The notes beneath the pieces are model-generated. The model was not told the origin of the DNA. It was given only the letters and a program-made list of their open reading frames with translations, and searched no databases. From contig NZ_SJRX01000006.1 of assembly GCF_004352845.1 (NCBI RefSeq), positions 124,001 to 188,000 on the forward strand: a stretch of 64,000 nt of DNA. The letters are read 5' to 3'. Shown piece after piece: positions 8,821-17,633 of the stretch (the first letter of the stretch is position 1; every line of letters starts with the position of its first letter). Made by a program: the position numbers and the translations under genes. The DNA comes from Luteimonas terricola. Lineage in GTDB: Bacteria > Pseudomonadota > Gammaproteobacteria > Xanthomonadales > Xanthomonadaceae.

Positions 8821-9441
8821 ATGTACAGCGCCGCAGCCTTCGCGCGACATCTTCCGGCGAACGAATACCGGCGCCTGCGCTGGCGCAACGGCCTGGGCTG
8901 GACGCGCGAGATCCACGCGGCGTCGCTGGCCGGGGGTGATGGCTGGGACTGGCGGCTGTCGATTGCGGAGATCGAGGCCGATGGTCCGTACTCCGCGTTC
9001 CCGGGCGTGGAGCGCGAGCAAGTGCTGCTGTCGGGCGAGGGCCTTGCGCTGGATTTCGGCGACGGCCACGAACGGATGCTTGCACCGCCGCACGGACGGC
9101 AGCGCTTCGGCGGCGACGCGGCCGTGCAGGCGCGGCTGCCGGCGGGCCGGGTCGAGGTGTTCAACCTCATGTGGCAGCCTGGGCGGGTTGCGCCGCGGCT
9201 GTGGCATCGGCCGCTGGTGGACTCGATGCTGCTGTTCGTCGACCCCGGGAGCAGTTGGGCCGTGCACGTGATGGCCGGACAGGCCACGGTTGGCGGCGAT
9301 CACGCGATGCCGCTGCTGGAGATGGGGGACAGCGCGCTGCTGGCCGCCGGTGATGCGCGCCTTCGGTACGTGATCGAGGGCGCGGGCGAACTCCTGCTGG
9401 TGCGCGTCGAGCCGAAGGCTCTGCAGACACTTCGGCCTTAG
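8821..9441 (+). CDS. HutD/Ves-family cupin protein
   Basis: A 206-residue protein matching the HutD family, recognised by the N-terminal signature RLRWRNGLGWTREIH (about residues 22-36), WDWRLSIAEIE and GPYSAFPGVER. These map onto a bicupin-type beta barrel. HutD is often found with histidine-utilisation genes and is thought to buffer or regulate that pathway, but no hut genes are visible here, so its role in this genome is open. The ATG at 8821 follows a hairpin-rich intergenic region without a strong Shine-Dalgarno. It ends 14 bases from the convergent diflavin reductase gene. Confidence 0.8.
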   Translation: MYSAAAFARHLPANEYRRLRWRNGLGWTREIHAASLAGGDGWDWRLSIAEIEADGPYSAFPGVEREQVLLSGEGLALDFGDGHERMLAPPHGRQRFGGDAAVQARLPAGRVEVFNLMWQPGRVAPRLWHRPLVDSMLLFVDPGSSWAVHVMAGQATVGGDHAMPLLEMGDSALLAAGDARLRYVIEGAGELLLVRVEPKALQTLRP

Positions 9442-9455
9442 CGCGTGGTGGTCGC

Positions 9456-11132
9456 TCAGTACACGTCGCGGCGGTAGCGGCCGGCGACGAGCAGCTCCTC
9501 GACGCGCTCCTTGCCCAGGACCTCCCGCAGCACGGCATCCACGCCCGGCGCCATGCCCTTGAGGCTGCCGCAGACCAGGATCGTGGCGCCGTCGTCGACC
9601 CATTGGCGCAGGCGGGCGGCTTCGGTGCGCAGCGCGTCCTGCACGTAGCCGCGGTGCATGGCCGCGTTGTCGCCGGTCGCGGCGGAGGCTGGAAGGCCCG
9701 CGCCGTCCCCGTCGCGGGAGAAGGCGAGGTCGAGCCGCGCCAGGGCGCCGTCGTCCAGCCACTGCAGGATGTCCTCGCGCAGGTGGAAGTCGCGGTCGGC
9801 GTGGCGCTCGCCGAATAGCAGCCAGCTGCGGTGGCCACCGGCGGCGACGCGCTCGGCGAGGTGCGCGCGCAGTCCGGCAATGCCGGTGCCGTTGCCGACC
9901 AGCACCAGCGGGACATCCGTTGCAGGGCCGCGGAAGCCCGGGTTGGCACGGGTGCGCAGGTCGATCATGCCGCCCGCCGGCGCGTGGTCGCAGAGCCAGC
10001 CGCTGCCGACGCCGGGGCTGCCGTCCGGGCGCAGCATGCGCCGCAGCAGCAGGCGCAGCGCGCCTTCGCCCGGCACTGAAGCGATCGAGTACTCGCGATG
10101 CGGCAGCGGCTGCAGGCGGGCGGCAAGGGCCTGCGCATCGAGTCCCTGGACATCTTCAGCAGCGGGCAGGTGTGAGCGCGAAAGCAGGTCGCGCAGCGAG
10201 GCCCGGGCGTCGCCGACGCGGACCTGGGTCGCGGGATCGAGGCCGGTCGCAACGAGCAGCGCGGCGACGGCCGACGGCGCCTGCCGCGGCCCGATCTCGG
10301 CGATGTCCCCGGCGCGCCACTGCGGGTGGCTGCCGGCCGGCGGCGACAGGCGGACCTCATGCACCGCGCCGCCGACGCTGCCGGGGTTGAGCTCGCGCCG
10401 CGCGGCCAGCGTCCAGGGCGCGTAGCTTGCCGGCGACCAGTCGGGCAGCTCCGGCGCCCCGGCGGCGACGCCGAGGTGGTGCTGCCAGTGGCGCAGCGCG
10501 GCGGGATCGCCGTTGTCGACTTCGACAAGGTCGAACAGCGGACTGGCGCCCGCGCCGCGCAGCCACTGGTCCAGGGCGTGGCCGAAGGCGCAGTAGTTCT
10601 GATAGCTGCGATCGCCCAGCGCCAGCACGGCATAGCGCAGGCCGGGCAGGGCGAGGTCGGGGCGCATCGCGGCGCGGATGAAGGCCGCGGCGGGGTCGGG
10701 CGGGTCGCCTTCGCCGGTGGTGCTGGCGACGAACAGCGCCTGCCGCGCCGCGGTGAGCGTCGCCGCGTCGAGCCTGGCGATATCGCGCAGGCGCGCGCGC
10801 AGGCCGGCGGCGCGCAGGGACTCGGCCGTGCGTTGGGCGAGTTCGAACGCCTGGCCGGTCTGGCTTGCATGGATCACCAGCCACTCGTCGGCTTCGGGTG
10901 CGCGGGCGTCCGTGGCGTCGGACGCGGCTTGCGCGCGCTCACCGCGGCGGGTGCGCCACAGCCTGGCGACGCTGGCGCCGACGTATGCGGCCAGGAGCAG
11001 GGCGGCCAGCCATCCCTGCCGGGCGGAAGGCGGTCCGGGCCACCAGGACTCGTCGTGCAGCGGGATGAAGGCCAGCGCTGCCAGACACAAGGCGAACAGG
11101 ATCCCGGCCTGCAGCACGCGTGCGGTGCTCAC
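9456..11132 (-). CDS. Membrane-anchored diflavin reductase (sulfite reductase flavoprotein/CPR-like)
   Basis: A 558-residue protein. Two N-terminal membrane segments (about 6-26 and 40-58) are followed by an FMN-binding flavodoxin domain with ASQTGQA (89-95), STTGEG (137-142) and GDRSYQNYCAFG (173-184). The FAD/NADPH reductase half has REYSIAS (346-352) for FAD, GNGTGIAG (413-420) for the nucleotide, and VCGSLKGM near the end. The expected reaction is electron transfer from NAD(P)H through FAD and FMN to a membrane or periplasmic acceptor. It starts with GTG and overlaps the ApbE stop (GTGA), so it is the last gene of the Fur-box operon. The acceptor is unknown; ferric-siderophore reduction is the contextual guess. 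Confidence 0.87.
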   Translation of the reverse strand: MSTARVLQAGILFALCLAALAFIPLHDESWWPGPPSARQGWLAALLLAAYVGASVARLWRTRRGERAQAASDATDARAPEADEWLVIHASQTGQAFELAQRTAESLRAAGLRARLRDIARLDAATLTAARQALFVASTTGEGDPPDPAAAFIRAAMRPDLALPGLRYAVLALGDRSYQNYCAFGHALDQWLRGAGASPLFDLVEVDNGDPAALRHWQHHLGVAAGAPELPDWSPASYAPWTLAARRELNPGSVGGAVHEVRLSPPAGSHPQWRAGDIAEIGPRQAPSAVAALLVATGLDPATQVRVGDARASLRDLLSRSHLPAAEDVQGLDAQALAARLQPLPHREYSIASVPGEGALRLLLRRMLRPDGSPGVGSGWLCDHAPAGGMIDLRTRANPGFRGPATDVPLVLVGNGTGIAGLRAHLAERVAAGGHRSWLLFGERHADRDFHLREDILQWLDDGALARLDLAFSRDGDGAGLPASAATGDNAAMHRGYVQDALRTEAARLRQWVDDGATILVCGSLKGMAPGVDAVLREVLGKERVEELLVAGRYRRDVY

Positions 11133-12187
11133 GGCGCGAGGTGCCGGCGGAAGGCGTCGGTGCTGCGTTCGTGCAGGCCTTCGGCGTCGCGCAGCACGAA
11201 GCGTGCGGCGATGCCGCGCGCCTGCGCCAGTCGATGGCCATCGTCTGAGCCCAGCACCGTGAGCGCGGTCGCCCAGGCGTCGGCGGCCAGGGCGGTGCTT
11301 GCAACCACGGTGACCGCGGCGGGGGCGTGGTCCACCGGTGCGCCGGTGCGCGGGTCGACGGTGTGCGAATACAGGCGGCCGTCGTGGTCGAAGCGGTGCC
11401 AGTGGTCGCCGGAGGTGGCCACGGCGGCGTCTTCCAGGACAAGCACGCAGGGCGGCAGCGTGTGTTTGTCGCCGTCGCCGGCATTGCCGTCGACGCTGAT
11501 GGCGCCGCCAACGTCGCCAGTGCCGATACCGTTGTCGCTGTCCTCATCCGGCCAGGCCTCGGCCAGCACCTGCCAGGCCTTGCCGTCGGGCTTGCGCCCG
11601 TAGCCACGCAGTTCGCCGCCGACTTCGACCAGCGCGGCCGGCACCCCCTGCGCGCGCAGCCAGGCGACGGCGGCATCCACGCCGTGGCCCTTGGCGATGC
11701 CGGAGAGGTCCAGGCCGACGCCGCCGGGCTGGCATGCGCGCCGGCCCGGCGCGTCGAGTTCGACGCGCTGCCAGCCGACCCGTGCGCGTGCGGCGGCAAG
11801 CGTCGCGGCATCGGGCACCGCGCCGCCGTGTCCGCCCGGACCGAAACCCCAGGCCGCGACCAGGGGGCCGACGGTCGGATCGCAGGCACCGCCGCTGTCG
11901 GCGGCGATCGCCAGCGCGTCGCGCAGCACGTCGAAGAACGGCTGCGGCAGCGCCTGCCAGCTGCCGGCGGGTGCGCGGTTGTAGCGACAGATGTCGGAGT
12001 CGTGCTCCCAGGTGCTCATCTGCGCGACCACCTCGTCCAGGCAGGCCTGGATGCCGACATGCAGCGCGTACAGGTCGGCGTCGGGCGGTGCCGACACCGA
12101 AGCGTGCCAGAGCGTGCCCATGGTGGCGCCGCCCAGCGCGTGCACCGCGTGGGCGCGGCGCGCGTCGACGGCGCCTTCCCGGGTCAT
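11129..12187 (-). CDS. apbE: ApbE-type FAD:protein FMN transferase
   Basis: A 352-residue protein of the ApbE family, which attaches FMN covalently to Ser/Thr in extracytoplasmic redox proteins. Family motifs are present: GGATMGTLW, GLDLSGIAKGHGVD, LVEVGGELRGYG, and ATSGDHWHRFDHDG followed by YSHTVDPRTGAPV, which holds the Mg/FAD-site residues. No clear signal peptide precedes the domain, unlike many ApbE proteins, so export or a more internal start is uncertain. The ATG at 12187 overlaps the DUF4198 stop by one base (TAATG). No protein of this operon shows an obvious D-x-x-S/T-G-A-T flavinylation motif, so its substrate is not identified. Confidence 0.9.
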   Translation of the reverse strand: MTREGAVDARRAHAVHALGGATMGTLWHASVSAPPDADLYALHVGIQACLDEVVAQMSTWEHDSDICRYNRAPAGSWQALPQPFFDVLRDALAIAADSGGACDPTVGPLVAAWGFGPGGHGGAVPDAATLAAARARVGWQRVELDAPGRRACQPGGVGLDLSGIAKGHGVDAAVAWLRAQGVPAALVEVGGELRGYGRKPDGKAWQVLAEAWPDEDSDNGIGTGDVGGAISVDGNAGDGDKHTLPPCVLVLEDAAVATSGDHWHRFDHDGRLYSHTVDPRTGAPVDHAPAAVTVVASTALAADAWATALTVLGSDDGHRLAQARGIAARFVLRDAEGLHERSTDAFRRHLAP

Positions 12188-12993
12188 TACTGCGGCAGCA
12201 CTTCCATCGTGGCCACGTAGCCCAGGCGGCGGGCGTCGGCCTGCGGCAGGGTTGCCTTGTCGTCGCGCAGGTTGGCTTCCAGCCAGTACATGCCGGCCTC
12301 GGGCCAGGTCACCGTGAACTCGCCCTTGGCGTCGGTGGTGACCATGATTTCTTCCTGGGCGTTGCGGTAGCGGGTACCGCCGCGGGTGATCTCGAACTCG
12401 ACGCCGGCCGCGGGCGCGCCGTCGGCCAGCATGCGAAAGCGCGCTTCCTCGCCGGCGAACAGGTCGTTGGGGTGGGTCACCGGCACCAGCTCCAGGCCTT
12501 CGTTGGACGGCTGCAGGTTTTCCGTGGTCGGCGAGCCGTTGGTGACGAAGGTTTCGATGCGGCTCACGCTCTGCGTGACCGTGAGCTCCGGCGCGTCCTT
12601 CGGCACCTCGGTGGCGAAGGTCTCGGCGGTACCGCGCCAGCGCTTGGGCTTGCCGTCTTCCTGCCAGCTCGCGTTGAGCCCGGTGTTGACCACCGCGATG
12701 CGGTACGTGCCCTGCTGCAGCAGCTCGACGTCGAACACGCTGCGGTACTTGCCGGTGGCGGGATTCTGCGCTTCGACCGCGGTCCCGTCGGGCGCGGTGA
12801 TCACCAGGTTCCGGGTGCGCAGCGGCACGTGGTTGAAATAGAACAGGTCGTTGGACACCGCGGCGTCGACCGTGATCCACGGGTTGTTGCCCGCGATCAC
12901 CGTCTGCGAGGGCTGCAGCCAGGCCTTGTGGGCGGCGGCGGTCATGGGCAGCGTGGCGGCCAGCGCGATCGCAAGCGCGAGGGTCTTCTTCAT
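12187..12993 (-). CDS. DUF4198 periplasmic protein
   Basis: A 268-residue protein with a clean signal peptide ([21 protein letters not shown]) and the DUF4198 signature beginning [12 protein letters not shown]. Beta-sandwich repeats follow ([44 protein letters not shown]). DUF4198 proteins are carbohydrate-binding-like periplasmic proteins regularly found beside TonB-dependent receptors, and a metal- or siderophore-handling role is assumed rather than shown. The start at 12993 is preceded by GGAG, and the longer upstream frame has no signal peptide. It sits between the DUF2271 gene and apbE, coupled to the latter by one shared base. Confidence 0.85.
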   Translation of the reverse strand: MKKTLALAIALAATLPMTAAAHKAWLQPSQTVIAGNNPWITVDAAVSNDLFYFNHVPLRTRNLVITAPDGTAVEAQNPATGKYRSVFDVELLQQGTYRIAVVNTGLNASWQEDGKPKRWRGTAETFATEVPKDAPELTVTQSVSRIETFVTNGSPTTENLQPSNEGLELVPVTHPNDLFAGEEARFRMLADGAPAAGVEFEITRGGTRYRNAQEEIMVTTDAKGEFTVTWPEAGMYWLEANLRDDKATLPQADARRLGYVATMEVLPQ

Positions 12994-13025
12994 CGTGGAT
13001 CTCCGGTTCGTGTGCTGGTCGTGGT

Positions 13026-13541
13026 TCAGGGCTTGATGGCGAGGGCGATGGCGCCGAGTTCGGTCTTGCCCTGCGCCTTGCCGGACTGGGCGGCGGTCGC
13101 GGGCCAGTCGAAGGGGATCTTCAGCAGTTCGCGGCCGCCGACTTCGCGCACGGCTTCGACCACGAGGTTGTAGCGGCCGGCGGCGAGGCCGGACAGGCGC
13201 GGGTCGCGCGCATCGAACTTGACCGCATGGCGGCCGGCCGGGCGGGTCGGCCCGGTGACGCCGTCCACCGGCATCTGCTGCGTGCGCCCGGACTTGCGCC
13301 ACCACTGGCGCAGGTCGGGCAACCACTTGGTGCCGTGGCCTTCGGCGGTGTCCTTCAGCATGTACCAGACCGTGAGGTCGGCGGCGGCCTTGCCCTCGGC
13401 GCCTTCGACGTAGACCGCGACGTAGGGGCGGTGGTACTCGGCCACGGTCATCGTGGGGATCTCGACCTCGACGGTCAGCTCCACGGCGTATACCGGCGCG
13501 GCCAGCAGGCCGCCAAGGACGATGGTCAGGGGAATGCGCAT
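13026..13541 (-). CDS. DUF2271 periplasmic protein
   Basis: A 171-residue protein with a signal peptide (residues 1-19, [19 protein letters not shown]) and a single beta-rich DUF2271 domain: [38 protein letters not shown], and [29 protein letters not shown]2271 occurs almost always with PepSY membrane proteins and ApbE in TonB-receptor operons, so it is probably part of the same extracytoplasmic redox assembly. Its biochemical activity is unknown. It lies 25 bases downstream of the PepSY gene and 32 bases upstream of the DUF4198 gene, all on the minus strand. Confidence 0.85.
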   Translation of the reverse strand: MRIPLTIVLGGLLAAPVYAVELTVEVEIPTMTVAEYHRPYVAVYVEGAEGKAAADLTVWYMLKDTAEGHGTKWLPDLRQWWRKSGRTQQMPVDGVTGPTRPAGRHAVKFDARDPRLSGLAAGRYNLVVEAVREVGGRELLKIPFDWPATAAQSGKAQGKTELGAIALAIKP

Positions 13542-13566
13542 ATGCGGTTTCCTGGTGGTCGTGTGG

Positions 13567-14193
13567 TCAGTGGATGAACAGCAGCGCGAGCAGCACCGGC
13601 ACCACCAGCCCCAGGCCCACCCAGGGCCAGGTGGTGGGGCGCTGGCGCGCGTGCATCTGCAGCAGGAACAGCCCGGTCAGCGTGAACACGATGCAGGCGA
13701 TGGCGAAGACGTCGATGAACCAGCCCCAGGCGGGACCGGAGTTGCGACCCTTGTGCAGGTCGTTGAGGTAGGAGATCCAGCCGCGGTCGGTGCGTTCGTA
13801 CTCGACGGCGCCCGCGGCCTTGTCGATCGCCAGCCAGGCGTCGCGGCCCGGGCCCGGCATCGACAGGTAGACCTCGTCTTCCGACCACTCCGCATCACGG
13901 CCGCCGACCGGCGCATCGAGTTCGTCGCGCAGCCAGCGTGCCAGCGGCTGCGGCAGCGGCGCATCGCCTTCGGAGTGTGCGTCGAGCTGCGGGAGCAGGG
14001 CCGCGGGCAGTTCGACCTGCCGGTTCTCGACCGAGGGGCTGCCCTCGATCTTGGCCGCGTGGTTGAGCGTGATCCCGGTGACCGCGAACAGCAGCATGCC
14101 GACCAGGCAGACCGCCGAGCTGATCCAATGCCACTGGTGCAGCGTGCGCAGCCAGAAGCCGCGCCGCTGCCGGGCTGCCTCAAAACTGCACAT
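13567..14193 (-). CDS. PepSY-associated transmembrane protein
   Basis: A 208-residue inner-membrane protein. The N-terminal [33 protein letters not shown] is the PepSY_TM signature, with a periplasmic PepSY-like middle (about residues 45-140, including [25 protein letters not shown]). The C-terminal half follows: [40 protein letters not shown] and a final hydrophobic helix. Conserved His residues in HQWHW and NDLHKG fit the idea that PepSY_TM proteins carry heme or take part in transmembrane electron transfer, for example in ferric-siderophore reduction. It overlaps the receptor gene by 14 bases, indicating co-transcription. Confidence 0.85.
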   Translation of the reverse strand: MCSFEAARQRRGFWLRTLHQWHWISSAVCLVGMLLFAVTGITLNHAAKIEGSPSVENRQVELPAALLPQLDAHSEGDAPLPQPLARWLRDELDAPVGGRDAEWSEDEVYLSMPGPGRDAWLAIDKAAGAVEYERTDRGWISYLNDLHKGRNSGPAWGWFIDVFAIACIVFTLTGLFLLQMHARQRPTTWPWVGLGLVVPVLLALLFIH

Positions 14194-16564
14194 TCAACCC
14201 CACCCAGAGATTCCGCGACTTGTCCTTGTTGTTGTAGTCGTCAAGGTACGTCGGTGCCCAGGCCCCGGTGTTCGCGTCCTGCGTCCAGATCGTCTGGAAC
14301 GAGGTGAAGTCCTCGTCGAGCAGGTTGTTGATCCGCGCGTTGATGCTGATGCTGTCGTTGAACCGGTACTGCGCGCCGAGGTGGAACGCGGTGTAGTCCT
14401 CGTAGTCGCGACGGACGCCGTCGACCGCATCGCGGTAGCGCTTGGAGCGGGTCTCCGAAACCAGCTGCATGCTGAACCTGTCGGTCGCCTGCCAGCCCAG
14501 CGTGGCGTTGGCCATGTGCTTGGCGGTGTCGGTCAGCGGCAGGCCCTTGTCTGCGCCGCTGAGCTGCTCGCTGTCGGTGAAGGTGTAGTTCGCGCGCAGC
14601 GACAGGGTCTCGCTGATGCCCCAGCGCCCGGCCAGCTCGGCGCCCTGGATGCGGACCTCGTCGATGTTGATGTTCTGTGCGTAGGTCGTGTAGCCCAGCA
14701 GTGCAAAGTCGCCCAGGTTCGCGCAGGGACGCACGCCGCCGGTCTGCTCGCAGCTCTGGTTGGCCTCGCCACGGGTGATCTTGTCGTCGAAGTCGTTGCG
14801 GAACACGGTGACGTTGAAGTTGTGCCGGCTGTCGGGCGAGGTCCAGTACAGCGCGACCTCGCTGTTGACGCTGGTCTCGGGCTGGAGGTCCGGGTTGCCG
14901 ACGAAGGGCAGGGTGCCCTGGGCGCCGAAGCCGGTGATGCCGTCGTACAGGTCGGTGGTCTTGGGCGTCTTGTAGCCGGTGCTGACGCCGCCCTTCAGCG
15001 TCCAGGCCGGGGCGATGTCCCAGACCGCGTAGGCGCGCGGGCTGAGCTGGCCGCCGAACACGTTGTGGTCGTCGTGGCGCAGGCCCAGGGTGATGGTCAG
15101 CGCCTCGATCGGGTTCCAGTTGTCCTCGGCGAACAGCGACCACATCTTGTGCTCCTGCACGGTGCCGTTGCCGTCGCCGCCGGCCTCCATGCCGAACACG
15201 CCATCTTCGAGCTCACCGTCGGTGACCTGGCCGCCGACGATGACGTGGTGCCGCTCGCCCACGGCGAAGTCGAGCTTGGCGTCCAGCGTGTACTGGCTGC
15301 TTTCCATGGCGCGCTTGGGGCGGGGCAGGAAGGTGTCGGCAAGCAGCTGCCGGCGTTCGTCGCGGCCCAGCCCCGCGTAGGGACCGGTGGCGCAGGTGGC
15401 CGCGTCGTCGCAGTACATGTCCTCGTGGAGCAGGCGCTCGGCCACGGTGAAGGGCAGGGTGCGGCCGTGGTTGGCGGTGTCGATGTGCGCCAGCGAAACG
15501 AAGCTGTTGCCCCAGCCCCACTGGCCCTGGTACGTGATCGACCACTGGTCGCGGGTGAACTCCTGGTCGGCGGCGTAGCCGACGCGCGGCGCCGCGCGCC
15601 AGAGGCCCTCGATCCCGTCGACGGTGCCCAGCGGATAGGTTTCGGTGCCGAGGTTGTTGATCCAGGGCGTGTTGTCGTACTTCTGCTCGGAGGTGTCGTA
15701 GTCGAACACCACGCTCTGGTATTCGCTCGGCGTCCAGCTCAGGGTCACGCCGGCAGTCTTGTTGGTGTTGTTCACCGTCTTGCCACCGCCGCCGAAGCCC
15801 AGCGAGCGCTCGAACCCGGTGCCGTCGGGCGCGGTGATGACCTCGTACTCCGGCGTCGAGGCGTCGCGGTCGTACCACGAGCCGCGCACGCCCAGGCCGA
15901 GCCTGTCCTTCACCAGCGGACCGCTGAGGGCGAAGTCGAAGGTGCTGTCGCTGCCGAAGTCGTCGTTTTCCTGGTAATTGTGCGAGACGGTCGCAGAGCC
16001 GTACCAGCGCTCGCCGACCTTGCGGGTGATGATGTTGATCACGCCGCCCAGCGCGTCGGCGCCGTACAGGGTGGAGGCCGGGCCGCGGATCACCTCGATG
16101 CGCTCGATCATGTCCAGCGGCGGGATGTGGTTGAACTGGTTGCCGCCGAAGTTGTTCGGGTAGATGTCGCCGTGGTTGTTCTGGCGCCTTCCGTCGATCA
16201 GGATCAGCGTGTAGTCCGGGCCCATGCCGCGCATGCTGATGGTCTTCTGGCCGGTCTTGTCGGAGGTCTCGCCGACGTCCACGCCCTCGAGGTCGCGCAC
16301 GGCGTCGATCAGCGTCATGTACGGACGCTTGGTCAATTCTTCGCGGGTGATCACGCTGATGCTGGCCGGTGCGTCGGTGATCTTCTGTTCGAAGCCGGCG
16401 GCGGTGACGACGATGGTGTCGAAGTCCGTCGGATCACCGCTGCCGTCGGGCTGCGCCACCTGGGCCGTGGCCTGGGACAGGGGCAGCAACGCCGCGATGG
16501 TGGCGAAGAGAAGAGTGCGCGCGGGGACGTGTCGCCCAGAGAAGCGGGCAGCAGTGGTGGACAT
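14180..16564 (-). CDS. TonB-dependent outer-membrane receptor (FepA/CirA-like), iron regulated
   Basis: A 794-residue receptor with a long signal peptide (to about residue 35, SQATAQ), a TonB box (TIVVTA, residues 50-55) and a plug domain ([34 protein letters not shown]). The 22-stranded barrel ends in a terminal Phe (GLNVQF). It imports a ferric siderophore or similar ligand using TonB energy; the ligand cannot be read from sequence. The ATG at 16564 is 10 bases after a GGAG. A promoter with a Fur box lies 120-150 bases upstream, so it heads an iron-repressed operon running through the PepSY, DUF2271, DUF4198, apbE and diflavin reductase genes. Confidence 0.92.
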   Translation of the reverse strand: MSTTAARFSGRHVPARTLLFATIAALLPLSQATAQVAQPDGSGDPTDFDTIVVTAAGFEQKITDAPASISVITREELTKRPYMTLIDAVRDLEGVDVGETSDKTGQKTISMRGMGPDYTLILIDGRRQNNHGDIYPNNFGGNQFNHIPPLDMIERIEVIRGPASTLYGADALGGVINIITRKVGERWYGSATVSHNYQENDDFGSDSTFDFALSGPLVKDRLGLGVRGSWYDRDASTPEYEVITAPDGTGFERSLGFGGGGKTVNNTNKTAGVTLSWTPSEYQSVVFDYDTSEQKYDNTPWINNLGTETYPLGTVDGIEGLWRAAPRVGYAADQEFTRDQWSITYQGQWGWGNSFVSLAHIDTANHGRTLPFTVAERLLHEDMYCDDAATCATGPYAGLGRDERRQLLADTFLPRPKRAMESSQYTLDAKLDFAVGERHHVIVGGQVTDGELEDGVFGMEAGGDGNGTVQEHKMWSLFAEDNWNPIEALTITLGLRHDDHNVFGGQLSPRAYAVWDIAPAWTLKGGVSTGYKTPKTTDLYDGITGFGAQGTLPFVGNPDLQPETSVNSEVALYWTSPDSRHNFNVTVFRNDFDDKITRGEANQSCEQTGGVRPCANLGDFALLGYTTYAQNINIDEVRIQGAELAGRWGISETLSLRANYTFTDSEQLSGADKGLPLTDTAKHMANATLGWQATDRFSMQLVSETRSKRYRDAVDGVRRDYEDYTAFHLGAQYRFNDSISINARINNLLDEDFTSFQTIWTQDANTGAWAPTYLDDYNNKDKSRNLWVGLNVQF

Positions 16565-16686
16565 GGAAAGAAAGCTCCGGAGTCGTTTGCAGCAATGAAG
16601 GGTGCCCACGTCTCTGGCGGCTGCTGGACGGGTCGAACGGCTGTCGGGATCCCTGGAATCCGCGGTCAGCCGTTCGTATGGCCGTC

Positions 16687-16715
16687 ATGTTAATGAGAAC
16701 CATTAACAGGCGCAA
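16687..16715 (-). promoter_or_regulatory. Predicted sigma70 promoter of the TonB-receptor operon
   Basis: On the minus strand a -35 box TTGCGC (16715-16710), a 17-base spacer and a -10 box TAACAT (16692-16687) point toward the receptor gene. The Fur box overlaps the spacer and part of the -10, which is the classic geometry for iron-dependent repression. Confidence 0.55.
16689..16707. promoter_or_regulatory. Fur box
   Basis: gttaatgagaaccattaac matches the 19-base Fur consensus at 15 positions and has perfect 7-base inverted ends around a 5-base centre. It is the only such site I found in the window and lies upstream of the TonB-receptor operon. Confidence 0.75.
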
Positions 16716-16744
16716 CAGAAAATCAATACGCTTTCCGGAAAGCG
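16715..16744 (-). terminator. Candidate terminator of the SUF operon
   Basis: The palindrome cgctttccggaaagcg (16729-16744) lies directly after the Rieske ferredoxin stop. On the minus strand it is followed by tattgattttctgtt, a T-rich tail. The stem is short, so efficiency is uncertain. Confidence 0.4.
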
Positions 16745-16751
16745 CCGGGTT

Positions 16752-17084
16752 TCAGTCCCGGTCGTCGCGGGTCCAGACGCCGTCGTGTTCGCGCTTGACC
16801 GGGAACTTGGCCACCGGTTCGTAGGCCGGGGCGCAGAGCGCGCGGCCGTCGCGGACGTCGAACTTCGCCCCGTGCAGCACGCATTCGATCGTGCCTGCGT
16901 CGGGATCGAGGGTGCCGGCGGAGAGCTCGAAATCCTCGTGGCTGCAGATGTCCTCGAGCGCGTACAGCTCGCCGTCGAGGTTGAGTACCAGGATCGGCGC
17001 GCCGGTCACTTCGTCGAACGCAGTGCGCATTTCTCCGGGCAGCAGCTCGGGGCTGGCGCAGACGAAGGTCCAGGTCTCGCTCAC
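16752..17084 (-). CDS. Rieske [2Fe-2S] ferredoxin (non-heme oxygenase ferredoxin type)
   Basis: A 110-residue soluble Rieske protein. The cluster ligands are clear: CSH (Cys47, His49) and CVLHG (Cys68, His71) with the usual spacing of 18 residues. Proteins of this size act as electron carriers to oxygenases, but this one is the last gene of the SUF operon, as in several Xanthomonadaceae, so a link to Fe-S assembly or repair is more likely than catabolism. It starts with GTG at 17084, overlapping the acetyltransferase stop (GTGA), which indicates translational coupling. Its electron donor and acceptor are unknown. Confidence 0.88.
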   Translation of the reverse strand: MSETWTFVCASPELLPGEMRTAFDEVTGAPILVLNLDGELYALEDICSHEDFELSAGTLDPDAGTIECVLHGAKFDVRDGRALCAPAYEPVAKFPVKREHDGVWTRDDRD

Positions 17085-17605
17085 AGGGCTTTCTCCAGGA
17101 CCTCGAAGCGGAGGTCGTCGCGCCTGGGCGCGCCGAAGCGGGCGTCGCCGTAGGGGAAGGGTCTGTACTCGCCGGTGCGCCGGTAGCCGAGGCGTTCGTA
17201 CCAGCTGATCAGCTCCTCGCGCAGGTCGATCACGGTCATGCGCATCAGCGGCAACTGCCAGTCATCGCAGGCGATGCGCTCGCATTCGGCGACCACGGCG
17301 CGGCCGATGCCGGCACCCTGCAGCGTCGGCTCGACCGCGAACATGCCGAAATAGCCTTCACCGCCGGCATCGGCCACGTGCGCGCAGGCGACGAGCGCGT
17401 CGCCCCGGAAGGCCAGCAGCACGCGGTTGCGCGGGCGGGTGATGTCGATGCGCAGCAGCGCGGGATCGATGCGCTGGCCGTCGAGGAGTTCAGCCTCGGT
17501 GGTCCAGCCCTGGCGGCTGGCGTCGCCGCGGTAGGCGCGCGTGACCAGGGCGACGATGGCGTCGATGTCGGCCTCGTTGGCCGGGCGGAACCCGAGTGGT
17601 GTCAT
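17081..17605 (-). CDS. GNAT-family N-acetyltransferase
   Basis: A 174-residue protein with the GNAT fold: FRPANEADIDAIVALVTRAYR at the start, then EGYFGMFAVEPTLQGAGIGRAVVAECE carrying the acetyl-CoA-binding Q/GxGxG/A loop, MRMTVIDLREELISWYERLGYRRTGE in motif B, and a short C-terminal strand. The substrate is not predictable. It lies 28 bases after sufS and overlaps the Rieske gene, so it is co-transcribed with the Fe-S assembly genes. Whether this reflects function or mere hitch-hiking is not known. The start at 17605 is the ATG that gives the standard N terminus. Confidence 0.85.
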   Translation of the reverse strand: MTPLGFRPANEADIDAIVALVTRAYRGDASRQGWTTEAELLDGQRIDPALLRIDITRPRNRVLLAFRGDALVACAHVADAGGEGYFGMFAVEPTLQGAGIGRAVVAECERIACDDWQLPLMRMTVIDLREELISWYERLGYRRTGEYRPFPYGDARFGAPRRDDLRFEVLEKAL

Positions 17606-17633
17606 GGCGTGATTCTGCCGTCCCCCGGCTGCA

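Noticed and set aside
14051..16693. An 880-codon plus-strand open frame
   Set aside because: Antisense to the TonB-dependent receptor; no recognisable motif.
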